Part shown: positions 47,845-57,501 of the stretch, one piece after another
Position numbering within the stretch: the stretch's first letter is position 1
Layout of the letters: each line of letters starts with the position of its first letter
Assembly: GCF_016809835.1 (NCBI RefSeq)
Contig: NZ_JAFBIL020000007.1
Location: forward strand, 186,001-250,000
Length of the DNA: 64,000 nt
From: Massilia soli
GTDB taxonomy: Bacteria; Pseudomonadota; Gammaproteobacteria; Burkholderiales; Burkholderiaceae_D
Direction of reading: 5' to 3'
Notes under the pieces: model-generated
What the model was told of the DNA's origin: nothing
What the model saw: only the letters and a program-made list of their open reading frames with translations
Databases searched by the model: none
Program-made: the position numbers and the translations under genes

Positions 47845-49689
47845 ATGAAGAGCATCACCCTTTCCCTGCTTGCCGCAAGTGCATTCCTGCTTCCGGGCGC
47901 AGCGGCTGCCAAGGACTACCGCATCGATCACATGGAGCCGCCGTTCTGGTGGGCCGGCATGCAGGAGAAGAAGGTCCAGCTGATGGTGCACGGCAAGCAG
48001 ATCGCCAGCCTGGAACCTGCCGTCAGCTATCCGGGCGTGCGCATCGCGTCGGTGACCCGCGTCGCCAACAAGAATTACCTTTTCATCGATCTGGTCGTCG
48101 ACGCTGGCGCCGCGCCCGGCAAATTCGACATCAGCTTCCGGAATGGCGCCGACAGCGCCAGGTACACATATCAGTTGCTGGCGCGCGAACAAGGCTCGGC
48201 AGCGCGCGCGGGCTTTGACAGCACCGATGCGATCTACCAGATCATGCCGGACCGCTTCGCCAACGGCGACCCATCCAACGACAGCCTCTCGCCGATGGCC
48301 GACAAGCTCAATCGCGCCAACGGCGGCGGGCGGCACGGCGGCGACCTGAAGGGAATCCTGAACAGCCTCGACTACATCGCCGCGATGGGCTTCACGCAGC
48401 TGTGGCCAACCCCGGTCGTCGAGAACGACATGCCTGCCTACTCGTATCACGGCTATGCCGCCACCGATCACTACAAGGTCGATCCGCGCTACGGCAGCAA
48501 CGAGGACTACCGCAAGCTGACGCAGGAAGCGCGCAAAAAAGGCATCGGCATGATCCAGGACGTGGTGCTGTCGCACATCGGCCTTGGCCACTGGTGGATG
48601 AAGGACATGCCGACGCCCGACTGGACCAACCACGCCGGCAAATTCGTGCCCACCCAGCACCACCGCGTCTCCGTGCAGGACCCGTATGCGTCGAAGGAGG
48701 ACGCGGCCAACTTCACCACCGGCTGGTTCTCGAACGGGATGCCGGACATGAACCAGACCAATCCGCTGGTCGCCAATTACCTCATCCAGAACAACATCTG
48801 GTGGATCGAGTATGCCGGCCTGTCGGGCCTGCGCATCGACACCTATGGCTACTCCGATCCGGCTTTCCTGGCCGAGTACACGCGCCGCCTGATGGCCGAG
48901 TATCCGAACCTGAACATGGTGGGCGAGGAGTGGCACAAGTCGCCGGCGGTGGTGTCGCGCTGGCAGAAAGGGAAGGTCAATTTCGACGGCTACACCAGTT
49001 CCCTGCCCAGCCTGATGGACTTCCCGCTGGCCGAAGCGATGCGCGGCGCGCTCGCCAACAAGGATACCGGCTTCACCGATGTCTACGAAACGCTGTCGCA
49101 GGACTACCTGTATCCGAACGCCGGCAACCTGGTCCTGTTCGAAGGTAACCACGACATTGCGCGCCTGTTCAGCGTCGTCGGCGAAGACCTTGGCCTGTAC
49201 AAGATCAACCTGGCGTTCGTGATGACGATGCCGCGCATCCCGCAGTTCTACTACGGTACCGAGCTTTTGATGACCAGCGCTACCGGCGAACGCAATGACG
49301 CCAGCTACCGCGAAGACTTCCCCGGCGGCTGGGCGGGCGACAAGGTCAATGCCTTCACCGGCGCAGGCCTGAGCGCGCAGCAGCGCGACGCCCAGGCGTT
49401 CGTCAAAAAGCTGGCCAACTGGCGCAAGTCGCAGCCGGTCATCCATCACGGCAAGACCATGCACTTCGGCGCCGAGAACGGCACCTATGTGTACTTCCGC
49501 TATGACGGCCAGAACAAGGTCATGGTCGCATTGAACAAAGGGGCGAAGGATGCCGTGCTGCCGACCGCGCGCTTCCAGGAGATGCTCAAGGGCGCGAAGT
49601 CCGGTATCGACGTCATCAGCGGTAAAACGTACGCGCTCGACAGCGCGCTGGCGCTGCCCGCCAAGACCGCCGTCATCCTTGAAATCTGA
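47845..49689 (+). CDS. Secreted cyclomaltodextrinase/neopullulanase-like amylase (GH13)
   Basis: A 614-aa exported GH13 enzyme. A signal peptide (LSLLAASAFLLPGAAAA-K) precedes an N-terminal beta-sandwich domain (IDHMEPPFWWAGMQEKKVQL) typical of periplasmic cyclomaltodextrinases. The barrel has AIYQIMPDRFANGDPSNDS, nucleophile Asp in GLRIDTYGYSD, acid/base Glu in MVGEEWHKS and Asp in FEGNHDIAR. A C-terminal beta domain ends TAVILEI. It would open cyclodextrins or cut maltodextrins entering through the divergent TonB receptor. The 967-aa glycosidase gene follows 10 bases after the stop. Confidence 0.9.
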   Translation: MKSITLSLLAASAFLLPGAAAAKDYRIDHMEPPFWWAGMQEKKVQLMVHGKQIASLEPAVSYPGVRIASVTRVANKNYLFIDLVVDAGAAPGKFDISFRNGADSARYTYQLLAREQGSAARAGFDSTDAIYQIMPDRFANGDPSNDSLSPMADKLNRANGGGRHGGDLKGILNSLDYIAAMGFTQLWPTPVVENDMPAYSYHGYAATDHYKVDPRYGSNEDYRKLTQEARKKGIGMIQDVVLSHIGLGHWWMKDMPTPDWTNHAGKFVPTQHHRVSVQDPYASKEDAANFTTGWFSNGMPDMNQTNPLVANYLIQNNIWWIEYAGLSGLRIDTYGYSDPAFLAEYTRRLMAEYPNLNMVGEEWHKSPAVVSRWQKGKVNFDGYTSSLPSLMDFPLAEAMRGALANKDTGFTDVYETLSQDYLYPNAGNLVLFEGNHDIARLFSVVGEDLGLYKINLAFVMTMPRIPQFYYGTELLMTSATGERNDASYREDFPGGWAGDKVNAFTGAGLSAQQRDAQAFVKKLANWRKSQPVIHHGKTMHFGAENGTYVYFRYDGQNKVMVALNKGAKDAVLPTARFQEMLKGAKSGIDVISGKTYALDSALALPAKTAVILEI

Positions 49690-49699
49690 AGGCGCCGCC

Positions 49700-52603
49700 A
49701 TGACCGCTACATCACACTGGCTGCTGGCCGCCCTCCTCGTCAGCGGCAGCGCGGCAAGCGCGCAAGGCCCGGCCGGCAAAGACCTGTTCATCCGCGGCGC
49801 ATTCAACGGCTGGGGCCTTGATAACGCCATGGTCTACAAGGGCAAGGGCGTGTACGAGGCCGATATCCTGATCAGCCCGGGCAACCATGCGTTCAAGGTC
49901 GGCAGCAAGGACTGGAGCGCGGAGTGGGTGATCGACCCGAACGCCAGCATCAAGGTGGCCACCGACACCGACTACCGGATGGACACCAGCGCCGGGCCGG
50001 AGGATTACCTGTTCGTCAAAACCACCGCGCCCTACAAGTTCAGCGTGGACGTGACCGACCCGAAGGCGCCGCGCCTGCGCGTGACGCGCCTGCCGAATCC
50101 GGCGGTTGCCGCGATCGATCCGCACAAGGGCCACCAGCAGCAGGTGGTGCAGGCCTGGCCTACCTTCGACGGCAAGCAGGAGACCGTGCGGTTCTCGGTC
50201 CAGGATGCGGCTGCGGCGCAGCGCACCTATGCGCAGTCGACCACGATGCAGCTGCGCGATCCCGGGCCGCAGTACGCGCTCTATAGCGAGCCGGAAGGCC
50301 TGCCGGTGGCCCGCACCGGCAACCTGGCCTTCGACGCGCTGTTTGCGCTGGCCGGCTTCGAGATGAAGCAGAACTCGGTCAGCGAAATCAAGGACGGCAA
50401 CTACAACGGCGGCGCGGCGATCGCCTGCGCGTGTTTTGAAACCGGCGAAAAATGGCACTACGTGTGGACGCGCGACCTGTCGTATGCCGCCGATCTTGGG
50501 CTGGCGATGCTCGATCCTGCGCGCACCCGCAATTCGCTCGACTTCAAGCTGTCGCCGTTCCGCAAAGGCGTTGTCAAGGCGCCGCAGGTCGCCGGCAGCC
50601 AGGACGGCCTGCAGATCATCCAGGACACCGGCAGCGGCGGCAGCTGGCCGGTCAGCACCGACCGCGTCACCTGGGCCTTCGGCGCCGAGGAAGCGCTCAA
50701 ATCGCTGCCAGCGGCCGAGCGCAAGCCGTTCGCGGCGCGCGCGCTCAAGGCGCTGGCCAACACGATTGAAAACGACCGAATCGCCGCGTTCGACAAGGAA
50801 TCGGGCCTGTACACCGGCGAACAGTCATTCCTCGACTGGCGCGACCAGAGCTACGCCGCATGGATCGTCAACGACCTGTCCTCGATGGCGAGCTCCAAAT
50901 CGCTGTCGACCAATGTCGGCCACTACAAGGCATTGACCCTGACGGCATCGCTGGCAGCCGAACATGGCGACGACGCGCGCGCCCGCAAGTACAAGGCCTG
51001 GGCGCGCGACCTCAAAAAAGCCATCAACACGCGATTGTGGCTCCCGGGCGAAGGCATGTACAGCAGCTTGAGCGCGGGCCACTTCGACGGCGCGGCGATG
51101 CACAAGTTCGACTGGCTCGGACAATCGCTGGCAATCGTCACCGGCATCGCCGATGAAGCCAAGGCGCGCAGCATCCTGTCCCGCTATCCGCACGGCCCAA
51201 TGGGCGCGCCGGTGATCTATCCGCAGCAGCCAGGCATTCCGGTGTATCACAATCGCGCCATGTGGCCGTTCGTGACAGCCTATGGCTTGAAGGCCGCGGC
51301 CATCGGCGGCAATGCCAGCGTGGCCGACGCCGCCTACGACACCCTGATGCGCGGGGCGGCGGTCAACCTGTCCAACATGGAAAACCTCGAATGGCTGTCC
51401 GGACAGCCGCTGCTGCTCGACGAAGCCAATCCGTCGCTGATCGGGCCCGTCATCAACTCGCGCCGCCAGCTCTGGTCGGTCGGCGCGTATCTCGGGATGG
51501 TGGTCGAGAATGTGTTCGGGGTGACGCTGGAAGCGGACAGCATCCGCCTGCGGCCCTTCATCACCGCCAAGCTGCGCCGCGAAGCGTTCGGCACAGCCGA
51601 GGCGATTACGCTGCGCCGCCTGCGCCTGCACGGCAAGCAGGTCGATGTGCGGGTCGAACTGCCGCCCGCGTCCAGCGCCACCGGCTATTACGACATCGAC
51701 AAAGTGACGCTGAACGGCGTTCCGGCGCAGCAGCAGATACGTCTCGACCAGCTGAAAGCCAACAACACGATCACCGTCACCCTTGGCGCTTTGCGCGCTG
51801 GCCAACAGGCGATTCGCCGCGTCAGCGCCGATCCGTATGCCGAGTCGCCGGACGTTTTTGGCCCGCGCGAGCCGGTCATCACGCGCTTGGCGCATGACGG
51901 CGCCGCAGTGGCGCTCGACATCGGCGCCGGAGGAAACCCGGCCGGCACCGTGTACAACGTCTACCGCGACGGCAAGCTGGTCGCCGCCAGGGTCGCCGCG
52001 GGAACCTGGCGCGATGCGCGTGCGATGGCGGGCAGCTGCTACGCCGTCGAGGCGCAGTTCGAGAAGTCGGGCAATCGCAGCCATCACAGCGCGCCGCGCT
52101 GCACCGGGGCGGGCCTGCAGGTGCCGGTGACGGACGCGCGGGTGAAATCGAATCTCGGAATCCAGCCCTCCAGCGTCCGATTCGCCGCGCCGCACCTCAA
52201 GGACTGGGGCAAGCCGGGCGACCGCTTCGCCGTCGATGCGGTTCGTATCGACAGCGCGGGCCAGTACCGGGTACAGATCCAGTATCACAACGGCGCCAAC
52301 CAGATCAACCTGGGCATCAGCGGCGGGGTCAAATGGCTGATGCTGAAAAATGCGGCGGGACGCGTTGTCGCACAGGGGGTTGTGCAGCTGCCGCATGCGC
52401 GCGTGGAGAAGGAGAACACGCCGCTGGTGTATTCCACCCCGCTGCAGGCGCACCTGGCGGCAGGCTCATACCGGATTGAACTCAGCGACTTTTACAACAT
52501 GAGCTATTTGGATAGCAACAGCACGTTCAGCGCCGCTGGCGGCACGCACGGGCCGTGGAACCGGGTCGATATCTATGGCGTGCGGATCCTGAAAGCCAAC
52601 TGA
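49700..52603 (+). CDS. Large secreted alpha/alpha-barrel glycosidase with N-terminal glucan-binding-like domain
   Basis: A 967-aa exported protein. The signal peptide (HWLLAALLVSGSAASA-Q) is followed at about residues 28-120 by a CBM48/E-set-like module (LFIRGAFNGWGLDNAMVYKG). The central region (about 195-700) looks like a six-hairpin alpha/alpha barrel; WHYVWTRDLSYAADLG and EQSFLDWRDQSYAAW carry acidic residues typical of such clefts. A C-terminal beta region (about 850-967) resembles a carbohydrate-binding or fibronectin-like module. The family resembles glucoamylase or MGH1-type hydrolases, but I cannot fix the GH family. Coupling to the cyclomaltodextrinase suggests an exo-acting glucan enzyme. 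Confidence 0.8.
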   Translation: MTATSHWLLAALLVSGSAASAQGPAGKDLFIRGAFNGWGLDNAMVYKGKGVYEADILISPGNHAFKVGSKDWSAEWVIDPNASIKVATDTDYRMDTSAGPEDYLFVKTTAPYKFSVDVTDPKAPRLRVTRLPNPAVAAIDPHKGHQQQVVQAWPTFDGKQETVRFSVQDAAAAQRTYAQSTTMQLRDPGPQYALYSEPEGLPVARTGNLAFDALFALAGFEMKQNSVSEIKDGNYNGGAAIACACFETGEKWHYVWTRDLSYAADLGLAMLDPARTRNSLDFKLSPFRKGVVKAPQVAGSQDGLQIIQDTGSGGSWPVSTDRVTWAFGAEEALKSLPAAERKPFAARALKALANTIENDRIAAFDKESGLYTGEQSFLDWRDQSYAAWIVNDLSSMASSKSLSTNVGHYKALTLTASLAAEHGDDARARKYKAWARDLKKAINTRLWLPGEGMYSSLSAGHFDGAAMHKFDWLGQSLAIVTGIADEAKARSILSRYPHGPMGAPVIYPQQPGIPVYHNRAMWPFVTAYGLKAAAIGGNASVADAAYDTLMRGAAVNLSNMENLEWLSGQPLLLDEANPSLIGPVINSRRQLWSVGAYLGMVVENVFGVTLEADSIRLRPFITAKLRREAFGTAEAITLRRLRLHGKQVDVRVELPPASSATGYYDIDKVTLNGVPAQQQIRLDQLKANNTITVTLGALRAGQQAIRRVSADPYAESPDVFGPREPVITRLAHDGAAVALDIGAGGNPAGTVYNVYRDGKLVAARVAAGTWRDARAMAGSCYAVEAQFEKSGNRSHHSAPRCTGAGLQVPVTDARVKSNLGIQPSSVRFAAPHLKDWGKPGDRFAVDAVRIDSAGQYRVQIQYHNGANQINLGISGGVKWLMLKNAAGRVVAQGVVQLPHARVEKENTPLVYSTPLQAHLAAGSYRIELSDFYNMSYLDSNSTFSAAGGTHGPWNRVDIYGVRILKAN

Positions 52604-52630
52604 CGCCGTTCCCGCGCGTTCGCACACGTC

Positions 52631-52697
52631 GCCCCTGCGAAAGCAGGGGCCCATACTAAACATGCCGAATATGGCCCCCCTGCCTTCACAGGGGGGA
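52631..52697. repeat. REP-like hairpin pair between convergent genes
   Basis: GCCCCTGCGAAAGCAGGGGC (52631-52650) and CCCCCCTGCCTTCACAGGGG (from 52675) form two hairpins in inverted arrangement between the glycosidase and the kinase 3' ends. They may serve as a bidirectional terminator; there is no long T run. Confidence 0.7.
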
Positions 52698-52755
52698 CCT
52701 TGAATCCTGCATTCCAAGTCTCAATGTTGCGATAGCAGCGCGCGCGGGATTGGCG

Positions 52756-54267
52756 TCAGCGCGTGTGGAGGTTAAGCGAAGTGACTTTGGCGAAGTCGAT
52801 CGGCTTGACCACATGCTCGTCGAAGCCCGCATCCATCGCCAGCTCGCGGTCGCGCGCCTGGCCATAACCGGTCAGCGCGATCAGCACCGCGCTGTCCATT
52901 CCCGCCAGCTTGCGCATCTGCGCGGCCACTTCGTAGCCAGTCATGTCGGGCAAGCCGATATCGAGGAATACAAAGCGCGGCTGGAATTCGGCTGCGCGGG
53001 CCAGCGCGTCGCGGCCCGAGTAAGCGGTGACGACATCGTGCCCGTCGATGCCGAGCAGTTCGGCCAGCGTATTGGCCGCGTCGGCGTTATCGTCCACCAC
53101 CAGGATGCGCGTCGCCGCCATGCCGGCGTTCTGATCGAGCGCCTGTTCGTCGTTGCTACGGTCGTAAGGATAGGCCGGCAGCCGCACTTCGAACACGCTG
53201 CCCTTGCCGAGGCCCGGACTGGTCGCCGTGACCGTTCCATCATGCAGCGCCACCAGCGAACGCACCAGCGACAGGCCGATGCCAAGCCCGTCCTGCACGC
53301 GGTCGCCGGAATGCCCGTCCTGCGCGAACAGGCCAAAGATAAACTCGATGTTGGCTTCTTCCAGGCCGATGCCGTTGTCGCTGATGCGCACTACCGCATC
53401 GTCGCCCTCCACCGTCAGCGCAAGGCCGACCACACCGCCAGGCGGCGTGAACTTCGCGGCATTGTGCAGCAGGTTGCCGATAATCTGGCACATCCGTACA
53501 TGATCGCCCTTGATCCAGACTTCATTCTCCGGTAGCGACACATTCAGCACGTGTTTACGGCTCTCGATGATGCCTTCCACCGACTCGCGCGCGTTGGCGA
53601 CCGCGCTTTTCAACTCAACCCGTTCCTGGTGCAGCGTGATCTTGCCTTGCGAGATGCGCGCGACGTCGAGCAGGTCGTCCACCAGGCGTACCAGGTGGTC
53701 GGTGTGGCGCGCGATGGTGCGGCGCGCGCGGTCCTGCAAGTCAGGTACCGATGGCTCCAGCTTGCACAGCAATTCCACCGAGCTGCGGATCGGCCCGAGC
53801 GGATTGCGCAGCTCGTGCGCCAGGGTCGCGAGGAATTCATCCTTGCGGCGGTCGACGTCGCGCAGTTCGCGTTCGACGATCGCCAGGCGCAGCAGCGCCT
53901 TGACGTTGGCAACCAGTTCCTCCGGCTCGATCGGCTCGAACAAATAGTTATCCGCGCCACCGTCCAGCGCGCGGATCTTGTCGGCCACGGCGATGTACGA
54001 CGCCGACGTCTGCAGCACCAGGATCGCCTTGGTCTCCGGGTCGGCCTTGAGCTTGCGGCAGACATCCATGCCGTTGATGTCGGGGAGCTTGGTATCGAGC
54101 AGGACCAGGTCGGGCAGGTTCTCGCGCGCCATCGTCAGCGCCGCGTTGCCGGTCGCCGCCTCGATCACCTTGAATCCAGCCCGTATCAGGATGCGCGAAC
54201 GCGCATAGCGTGCAGCATCGCTATCATCGACGATGAGAATAACGGAATTGAGTAGATTCGATAGCAT
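52756..54267 (-). CDS. Hybrid histidine kinase, REC-HisKA-HATPase-REC
   Basis: A 503-aa soluble signalling protein with no membrane segment. Residues about 8-125 are a receiver with phospho-Asp in LVLLDTKLPDINGMDV. A HisKA domain has the phospho-His in LATLAHELRNPLGPIRS. The ATPase domain has NLLHNAAKFTPPGG and DGLGIGLSLVRSLVALHDG. A second receiver at about 385-500 has FVFLDIGLPDMTGYEV. It is the last gene of the rsb operon, 18 bases after the other kinase, and is probably the outlet of the stressosome signal. No DNA-binding domain is fused, so another protein must carry the signal on. Confidence 0.92.
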   Translation of the reverse strand: MLSNLLNSVILIVDDSDAARYARSRILIRAGFKVIEAATGNAALTMARENLPDLVLLDTKLPDINGMDVCRKLKADPETKAILVLQTSASYIAVADKIRALDGGADNYLFEPIEPEELVANVKALLRLAIVERELRDVDRRKDEFLATLAHELRNPLGPIRSSVELLCKLEPSVPDLQDRARRTIARHTDHLVRLVDDLLDVARISQGKITLHQERVELKSAVANARESVEGIIESRKHVLNVSLPENEVWIKGDHVRMCQIIGNLLHNAAKFTPPGGVVGLALTVEGDDAVVRISDNGIGLEEANIEFIFGLFAQDGHSGDRVQDGLGIGLSLVRSLVALHDGTVTATSPGLGKGSVFEVRLPAYPYDRSNDEQALDQNAGMAATRILVVDDNADAANTLAELLGIDGHDVVTAYSGRDALARAAEFQPRFVFLDIGLPDMTGYEVAAQMRKLAGMDSAVLIALTGYGQARDRELAMDAGFDEHVVKPIDFAKVTSLNLHTR

Positions 54268-54285
54268 GGACTGGCTCGTGGCTGA

Positions 54286-55665
54286 TTAAGTTGGCACAGG
54301 CGCGTGTTGGTCGCCATGCCTTGCAGTATATACAACGGGGATCGTCACACAGAAGACCGACCCCTTACCGGGCGTGCTTTCGACGTTCACCGACCCATTC
54401 AGCAGTGTCGCCAGGTTGCGGCACAGCGACAGGCCCAGCCCCGTGCCTTTGGTCTTGGCCTGCAGGTGGTTCGCCACCTGGCCGAATTCTTCGAAAATGA
54501 TCTCGAGGTGTTCGCGGTCGATGCCCAGGCCCGTATCGCTGACTGAAAACCGCACTTGGCCCTCGTCTTCAAGCGCTTCGGCATGCACCACGATCTCGCC
54601 GCGCTCGGTGAACTTCAGCGCGTTGGAAATGAAGTTGCGCAGGATTTGCGACAGCTTGCCCTCGTCGGAGATCATCTTCAGGCCCTCGGGCGGCTCGTCG
54701 AAAATCAGCGCCACGGCGCCGTTTTCGTCCAGCAGCGGGCGCAGCATGCCGCGCAGCGCGCGGAACATCTCGCCAACCTCGAATTCGTCGGCGTGCACAT
54801 CGACCTTGCCGGCTTCGATCTTGGCGATGTCGAGCAGGTCGTTGACCATGTCGTTCAGCGCCAGCGATCCGTGCAGGATAAAGTTGACCTGCTTCTCCTG
54901 CTCCACGCTCAGCTCACCGTCGACGCGGTTCAGCAGCAGCGTAGCGAGTGCGCGGATCGAGCTCAGCGGCGTGCGGAACTCGTGGCTCATGTTCGACAGG
55001 AAGCGCGATTTCATTTCGTCGGCGCGGCGCAGGTGTTCGGCCTTCTCGTCCAGTTCCGCGTACAGCGCGACGACACCGCGGTTGGTGTCTTCGAGTTCGC
55101 GGGTCAGCTGGATCAGTTCTTCCTGGCGGATTTTCAGTTCGTCCAGCGCGCCAAGCAGCTCCTGGTTTTGCTGGCGCAGCTCGCCGAGCATATCGGCCGG
55201 CTGCGACATGGCTGCCGTACTGAGCTCGCCGAGCGTGGCGGACGTGACGCGGCCCGCCTCTGGAGGCAGCAGCTTGCGCAGCGTGATCGAGGTGCCCTTG
55301 CCGGGCGCGGTGTCGATGGCGAAGCTGTCCATCAGGCGCCGCGCGCCCAGGATGCCAAGGCCCATGCCGGTCTGCGAATGATAGCGGCCCGACAGCACCA
55401 CATCGAGATGCGGAATGCCAGGACCGCGGTCTTCGATGCGTATCTGGAGCAGCTGTCGCGCTCCGTCCTGCTCGATCGAAAAATCAACCTTGCCCGCGCC
55501 TGCATAATTGAATACGTTGCGCGCCAGTTCAGACACCGAGGTGGCGATGCGCACCTGGTCCTGCACGCCAAAACCGCTGATGCGCGCTACTTCCCGCGCA
55601 CGCTGGCGGGCGTTGACGACGTCTACCTCCGCCGCGATATTGACCGTGACGATGCGCAGGCTCAT
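54286..55665 (-). CDS. RsbT-like ATPase fused to a histidine kinase
   Basis: A 459-aa cytosolic fusion. Residues 1-135 are an RsbT/anti-sigma-factor-type ATPase domain (VRIATSVSELARNVFNYAGA and MGLGILGARRLMDSFAIDTA). A coiled coil (about 150-220) leads into a HisKA domain with FLSNMSHEFRTPLSSIRA and a second ATPase domain (LRNFISNALKFTERGE, KGTGLGLSLCRNLATLL). It starts inside the last codon of the RsbX-like gene (4-base overlap). The N-terminal domain is the likely contact point with the stressosome or RsbS-type partners. Confidence 0.9.
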   Translation of the reverse strand: MSLRIVTVNIAAEVDVVNARQRAREVARISGFGVQDQVRIATSVSELARNVFNYAGAGKVDFSIEQDGARQLLQIRIEDRGPGIPHLDVVLSGRYHSQTGMGLGILGARRLMDSFAIDTAPGKGTSITLRKLLPPEAGRVTSATLGELSTAAMSQPADMLGELRQQNQELLGALDELKIRQEELIQLTRELEDTNRGVVALYAELDEKAEHLRRADEMKSRFLSNMSHEFRTPLSSIRALATLLLNRVDGELSVEQEKQVNFILHGSLALNDMVNDLLDIAKIEAGKVDVHADEFEVGEMFRALRGMLRPLLDENGAVALIFDEPPEGLKMISDEGKLSQILRNFISNALKFTERGEIVVHAEALEDEGQVRFSVSDTGLGIDREHLEIIFEEFGQVANHLQAKTKGTGLGLSLCRNLATLLNGSVNVESTPGKGSVFCVTIPVVYTARHGDQHAPVPT

Positions 55666-56690
55666 GGGAGGGCGTGCTCGCGAACCACGACAACGGTTGA
55701 GTCATCGCGCCCGCGCGAGAAATCGCGGTACAGGATAGCGGCGATGACGGAAGCATGCCTGAACACCAAGCCGGGATAAGCGCTTAGCTCCCATCGGGTG
55801 TTGATGCCGTCGGACGCCAGGATCAGCACCGACGCGCTGTCCCATGGCTGTTCGAATTCCTGCACCTTGCGCAGGTTGCTGCCGACGATGCCGTTGTGCG
55901 ACAACAGGTGGCGGCGCGTGCTGCCGCCGGCGATGCTGCCGGCGATATTGCCGACGCCGCAAAATACCAGCTTGCCCACGTAGGAGTCGATATCCACCAC
56001 CGCCAGGGCGGCGCCGCGCGTCGAGCGCAGCGCGGCGTGCGCGTCGGTGGTGCGCGCGCCCGGCGGCCCCCTATCGAAGTCGAGCGATGCGCCGACCGCC
56101 GCGGTCGAGGCGACAGCCGCTTCCGGTCCGTGGCCGAGACCGTCGGCCACCACCACGCAAATGCCGCTCTGGTGATACGACACGCCCCAGTTGTCGCCGC
56201 ACTCATCCTCGCCGGCGATCGGCAGGCATACGCCGCCCACCTCCCAGCCGGTCTGCGGCGCCGCGCCGTCGAGCGCCCACACCATCATCATGACGACGGT
56301 GCCTTTGCCAGGCGCGGAATAGATATCGAAACTGTCGGACTGGCGCTGGATCGCGCCGAGACCCACGCCGTAGGTGCCGGCGGTCGAGGTACCGTCGGCC
56401 ATCAGCAGGTCGAGATTGGCCATGCCGGGACCCGTATCGATGGCCAGCACCTCAACGCCGCACTGGCCGTTGACGTCGACTGGACGCATGAGGATCTCGC
56501 CCTCGCGCGCATGCTTGACGATATTGGTTGCCGCTTCGGTGACCACGATGGCCAGCCTGCCGGCGCGCGTCTCGCTGAAACCGAGCCGGCGCGCCATTTC
56601 CGCAGCGGCGCGCCGGGCAGCCGCTATCTCGCTCAACTCCCCGACATGGAAAGTTGAATGTATTGCGGATTGGGTCAAAACGGTTTCCAT
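55662..56690 (-). CDS. RsbT-like ATPase fused to an RsbX/SpoIIE-type phosphatase
   Basis: A 342-aa fusion. Residues about 10-145 are a switch-kinase ATPase domain (AIVVTEAATNIVKHAREG, GVGLGAIQRQSDSFDIYSAP). Residues about 155-340 are a PP2C/SpoIIE phosphatase domain with metal-binding Asp in GICVVVADGLGHGPEAAV, VLILASDGINTRW and GRDDSTVVVV. RsbX in Bacillus removes phosphates from RsbR and RsbS to reset the stressosome; the same role is likely here. It overlaps rsbT by 16 bases and the kinase gene by 4 bases. Confidence 0.9.
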   Translation of the reverse strand: METVLTQSAIHSTFHVGELSEIAAARRAAAEMARRLGFSETRAGRLAIVVTEAATNIVKHAREGEILMRPVDVNGQCGVEVLAIDTGPGMANLDLLMADGTSTAGTYGVGLGAIQRQSDSFDIYSAPGKGTVVMMMVWALDGAAPQTGWEVGGVCLPIAGEDECGDNWGVSYHQSGICVVVADGLGHGPEAAVASTAAVGASLDFDRGPPGARTTDAHAALRSTRGAALAVVDIDSYVGKLVFCGVGNIAGSIAGGSTRRHLLSHNGIVGSNLRKVQEFEQPWDSASVLILASDGINTRWELSAYPGLVFRHASVIAAILYRDFSRGRDDSTVVVVREHALP

Positions 56691-57091
56691 TTCGTGATTG
56701 TGACGCGGGTGCCCTTGCCAGGCGCAGAATCGAGCTCGAAGTCGTCCGCCAGGCGGCGCGCGCCGGACAGGCCCAGGCCCATGCCGCCGCCGGTGGTATA
56801 GCCGTCAGTGAGCGCCTTGGCGATGTCGACGATGCCGGGGCCTTCATCGATAAAGCTGATCGACAGCCCGCGCCGGCCGCCGTCGTGGACCAGTGACAGT
56901 TCGGCGCGTCCGCCGCCGCCATAGCGCAGCGTGTTGCGTGCCAGCTCACTGGCCGCGGTCACCATCTTGGTCTGGTCGATCAGCGAAAAGCCGAGCGCCA
57001 CCAGCTGGTCGCGGACCAGTTTTCGTACCCGCACGACATCCTCGTCGGAGCCGAGCGGCGTGACGATATCACCCGTCATTGCGGCGTTCAT
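56675..57091 (-). CDS. rsbT: RsbT-like serine/threonine switch kinase
   Basis: A 138-aa GHKL-ATPase kinase. Motifs: KMVTAASELARNTLRYGGGG (N box), SFIDEGPGIVDIAKALTDGY and GGGMGLGLSGARRLADDFEL. In Bacillus, RsbT phosphorylates RsbR and RsbS and is then released to activate RsbU. No RsbU is present here, so the released RsbT must act on other partners, perhaps the downstream kinases. It lies 43 bases after rsbS and overlaps the next gene. Confidence 0.92.
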   Translation of the reverse strand: MNAAMTGDIVTPLGSDEDVVRVRKLVRDQLVALGFSLIDQTKMVTAASELARNTLRYGGGGRAELSLVHDGGRRGLSISFIDEGPGIVDIAKALTDGYTTGGGMGLGLSGARRLADDFELDSAPGKGTRVTITKWKPF

Positions 57092-57134
57092 GAGCGCACC
57101 CCGAGGCCGGCACGGTAGACCATACGGTGCCGGT

Positions 57135-57497
57135 TCAGTCCCATTCGCTTTCCTGCTGGAGCAATTTGACGCCGCGCTCGACGTTAAGCGCCGTGCTGAC
57201 GCCTTCCAGCGTCAGGCCCAGCTCCACCAGGGTGATCGCCACGGCCGGCTGCATCCCCACCAGCACGGTGCGCGCATCGAGGATCTTCGCCATTGCCGCG
57301 GTATTGCTGATCATGCGGCCGATGAACGAGTCGACGATATCCAGCGCCGAAATGTCGATCAGTACGCCGGTGGCGCGATCCTTGACGATTCGGGTCGTCA
57401 GGTCGTCCTGCAAGGTCATCGCCAGGCGGTCGTGCATGTCGACCTGGATCGTGACCAGCAGCAGTCGGCCCATTCTCAGAATTGGTATGCGATCCAT
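57135..57497 (-). CDS. rsbS: RsbS-like STAS protein of the stressosome
   Basis: A 120-aa single STAS domain. The phosphoserine region VLIDISALDIVDSFIGRMIS and the following VLVGMQPAVAITLVELGLTL are almost the Bacillus RsbS sequence, so the RsbT target serine is kept. The ATG at 57497 (MDRIPILRMGRLLLV) is preferred to a distant upstream start. It is 4 bases downstream of rsbR. Confidence 0.94.
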   Translation of the reverse strand: MDRIPILRMGRLLLVTIQVDMHDRLAMTLQDDLTTRIVKDRATGVLIDISALDIVDSFIGRMISNTAAMAKILDARTVLVGMQPAVAITLVELGLTLEGVSTALNVERGVKLLQQESEWD

Positions 57498-57501
57498 GGT
57501 C

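Noticed and set aside
47791..49830. Minus-strand open frame opposite the cyclomaltodextrinase
   Set aside because: It is antisense to an intact GH13 gene and Arg/Val/Gly-rich.
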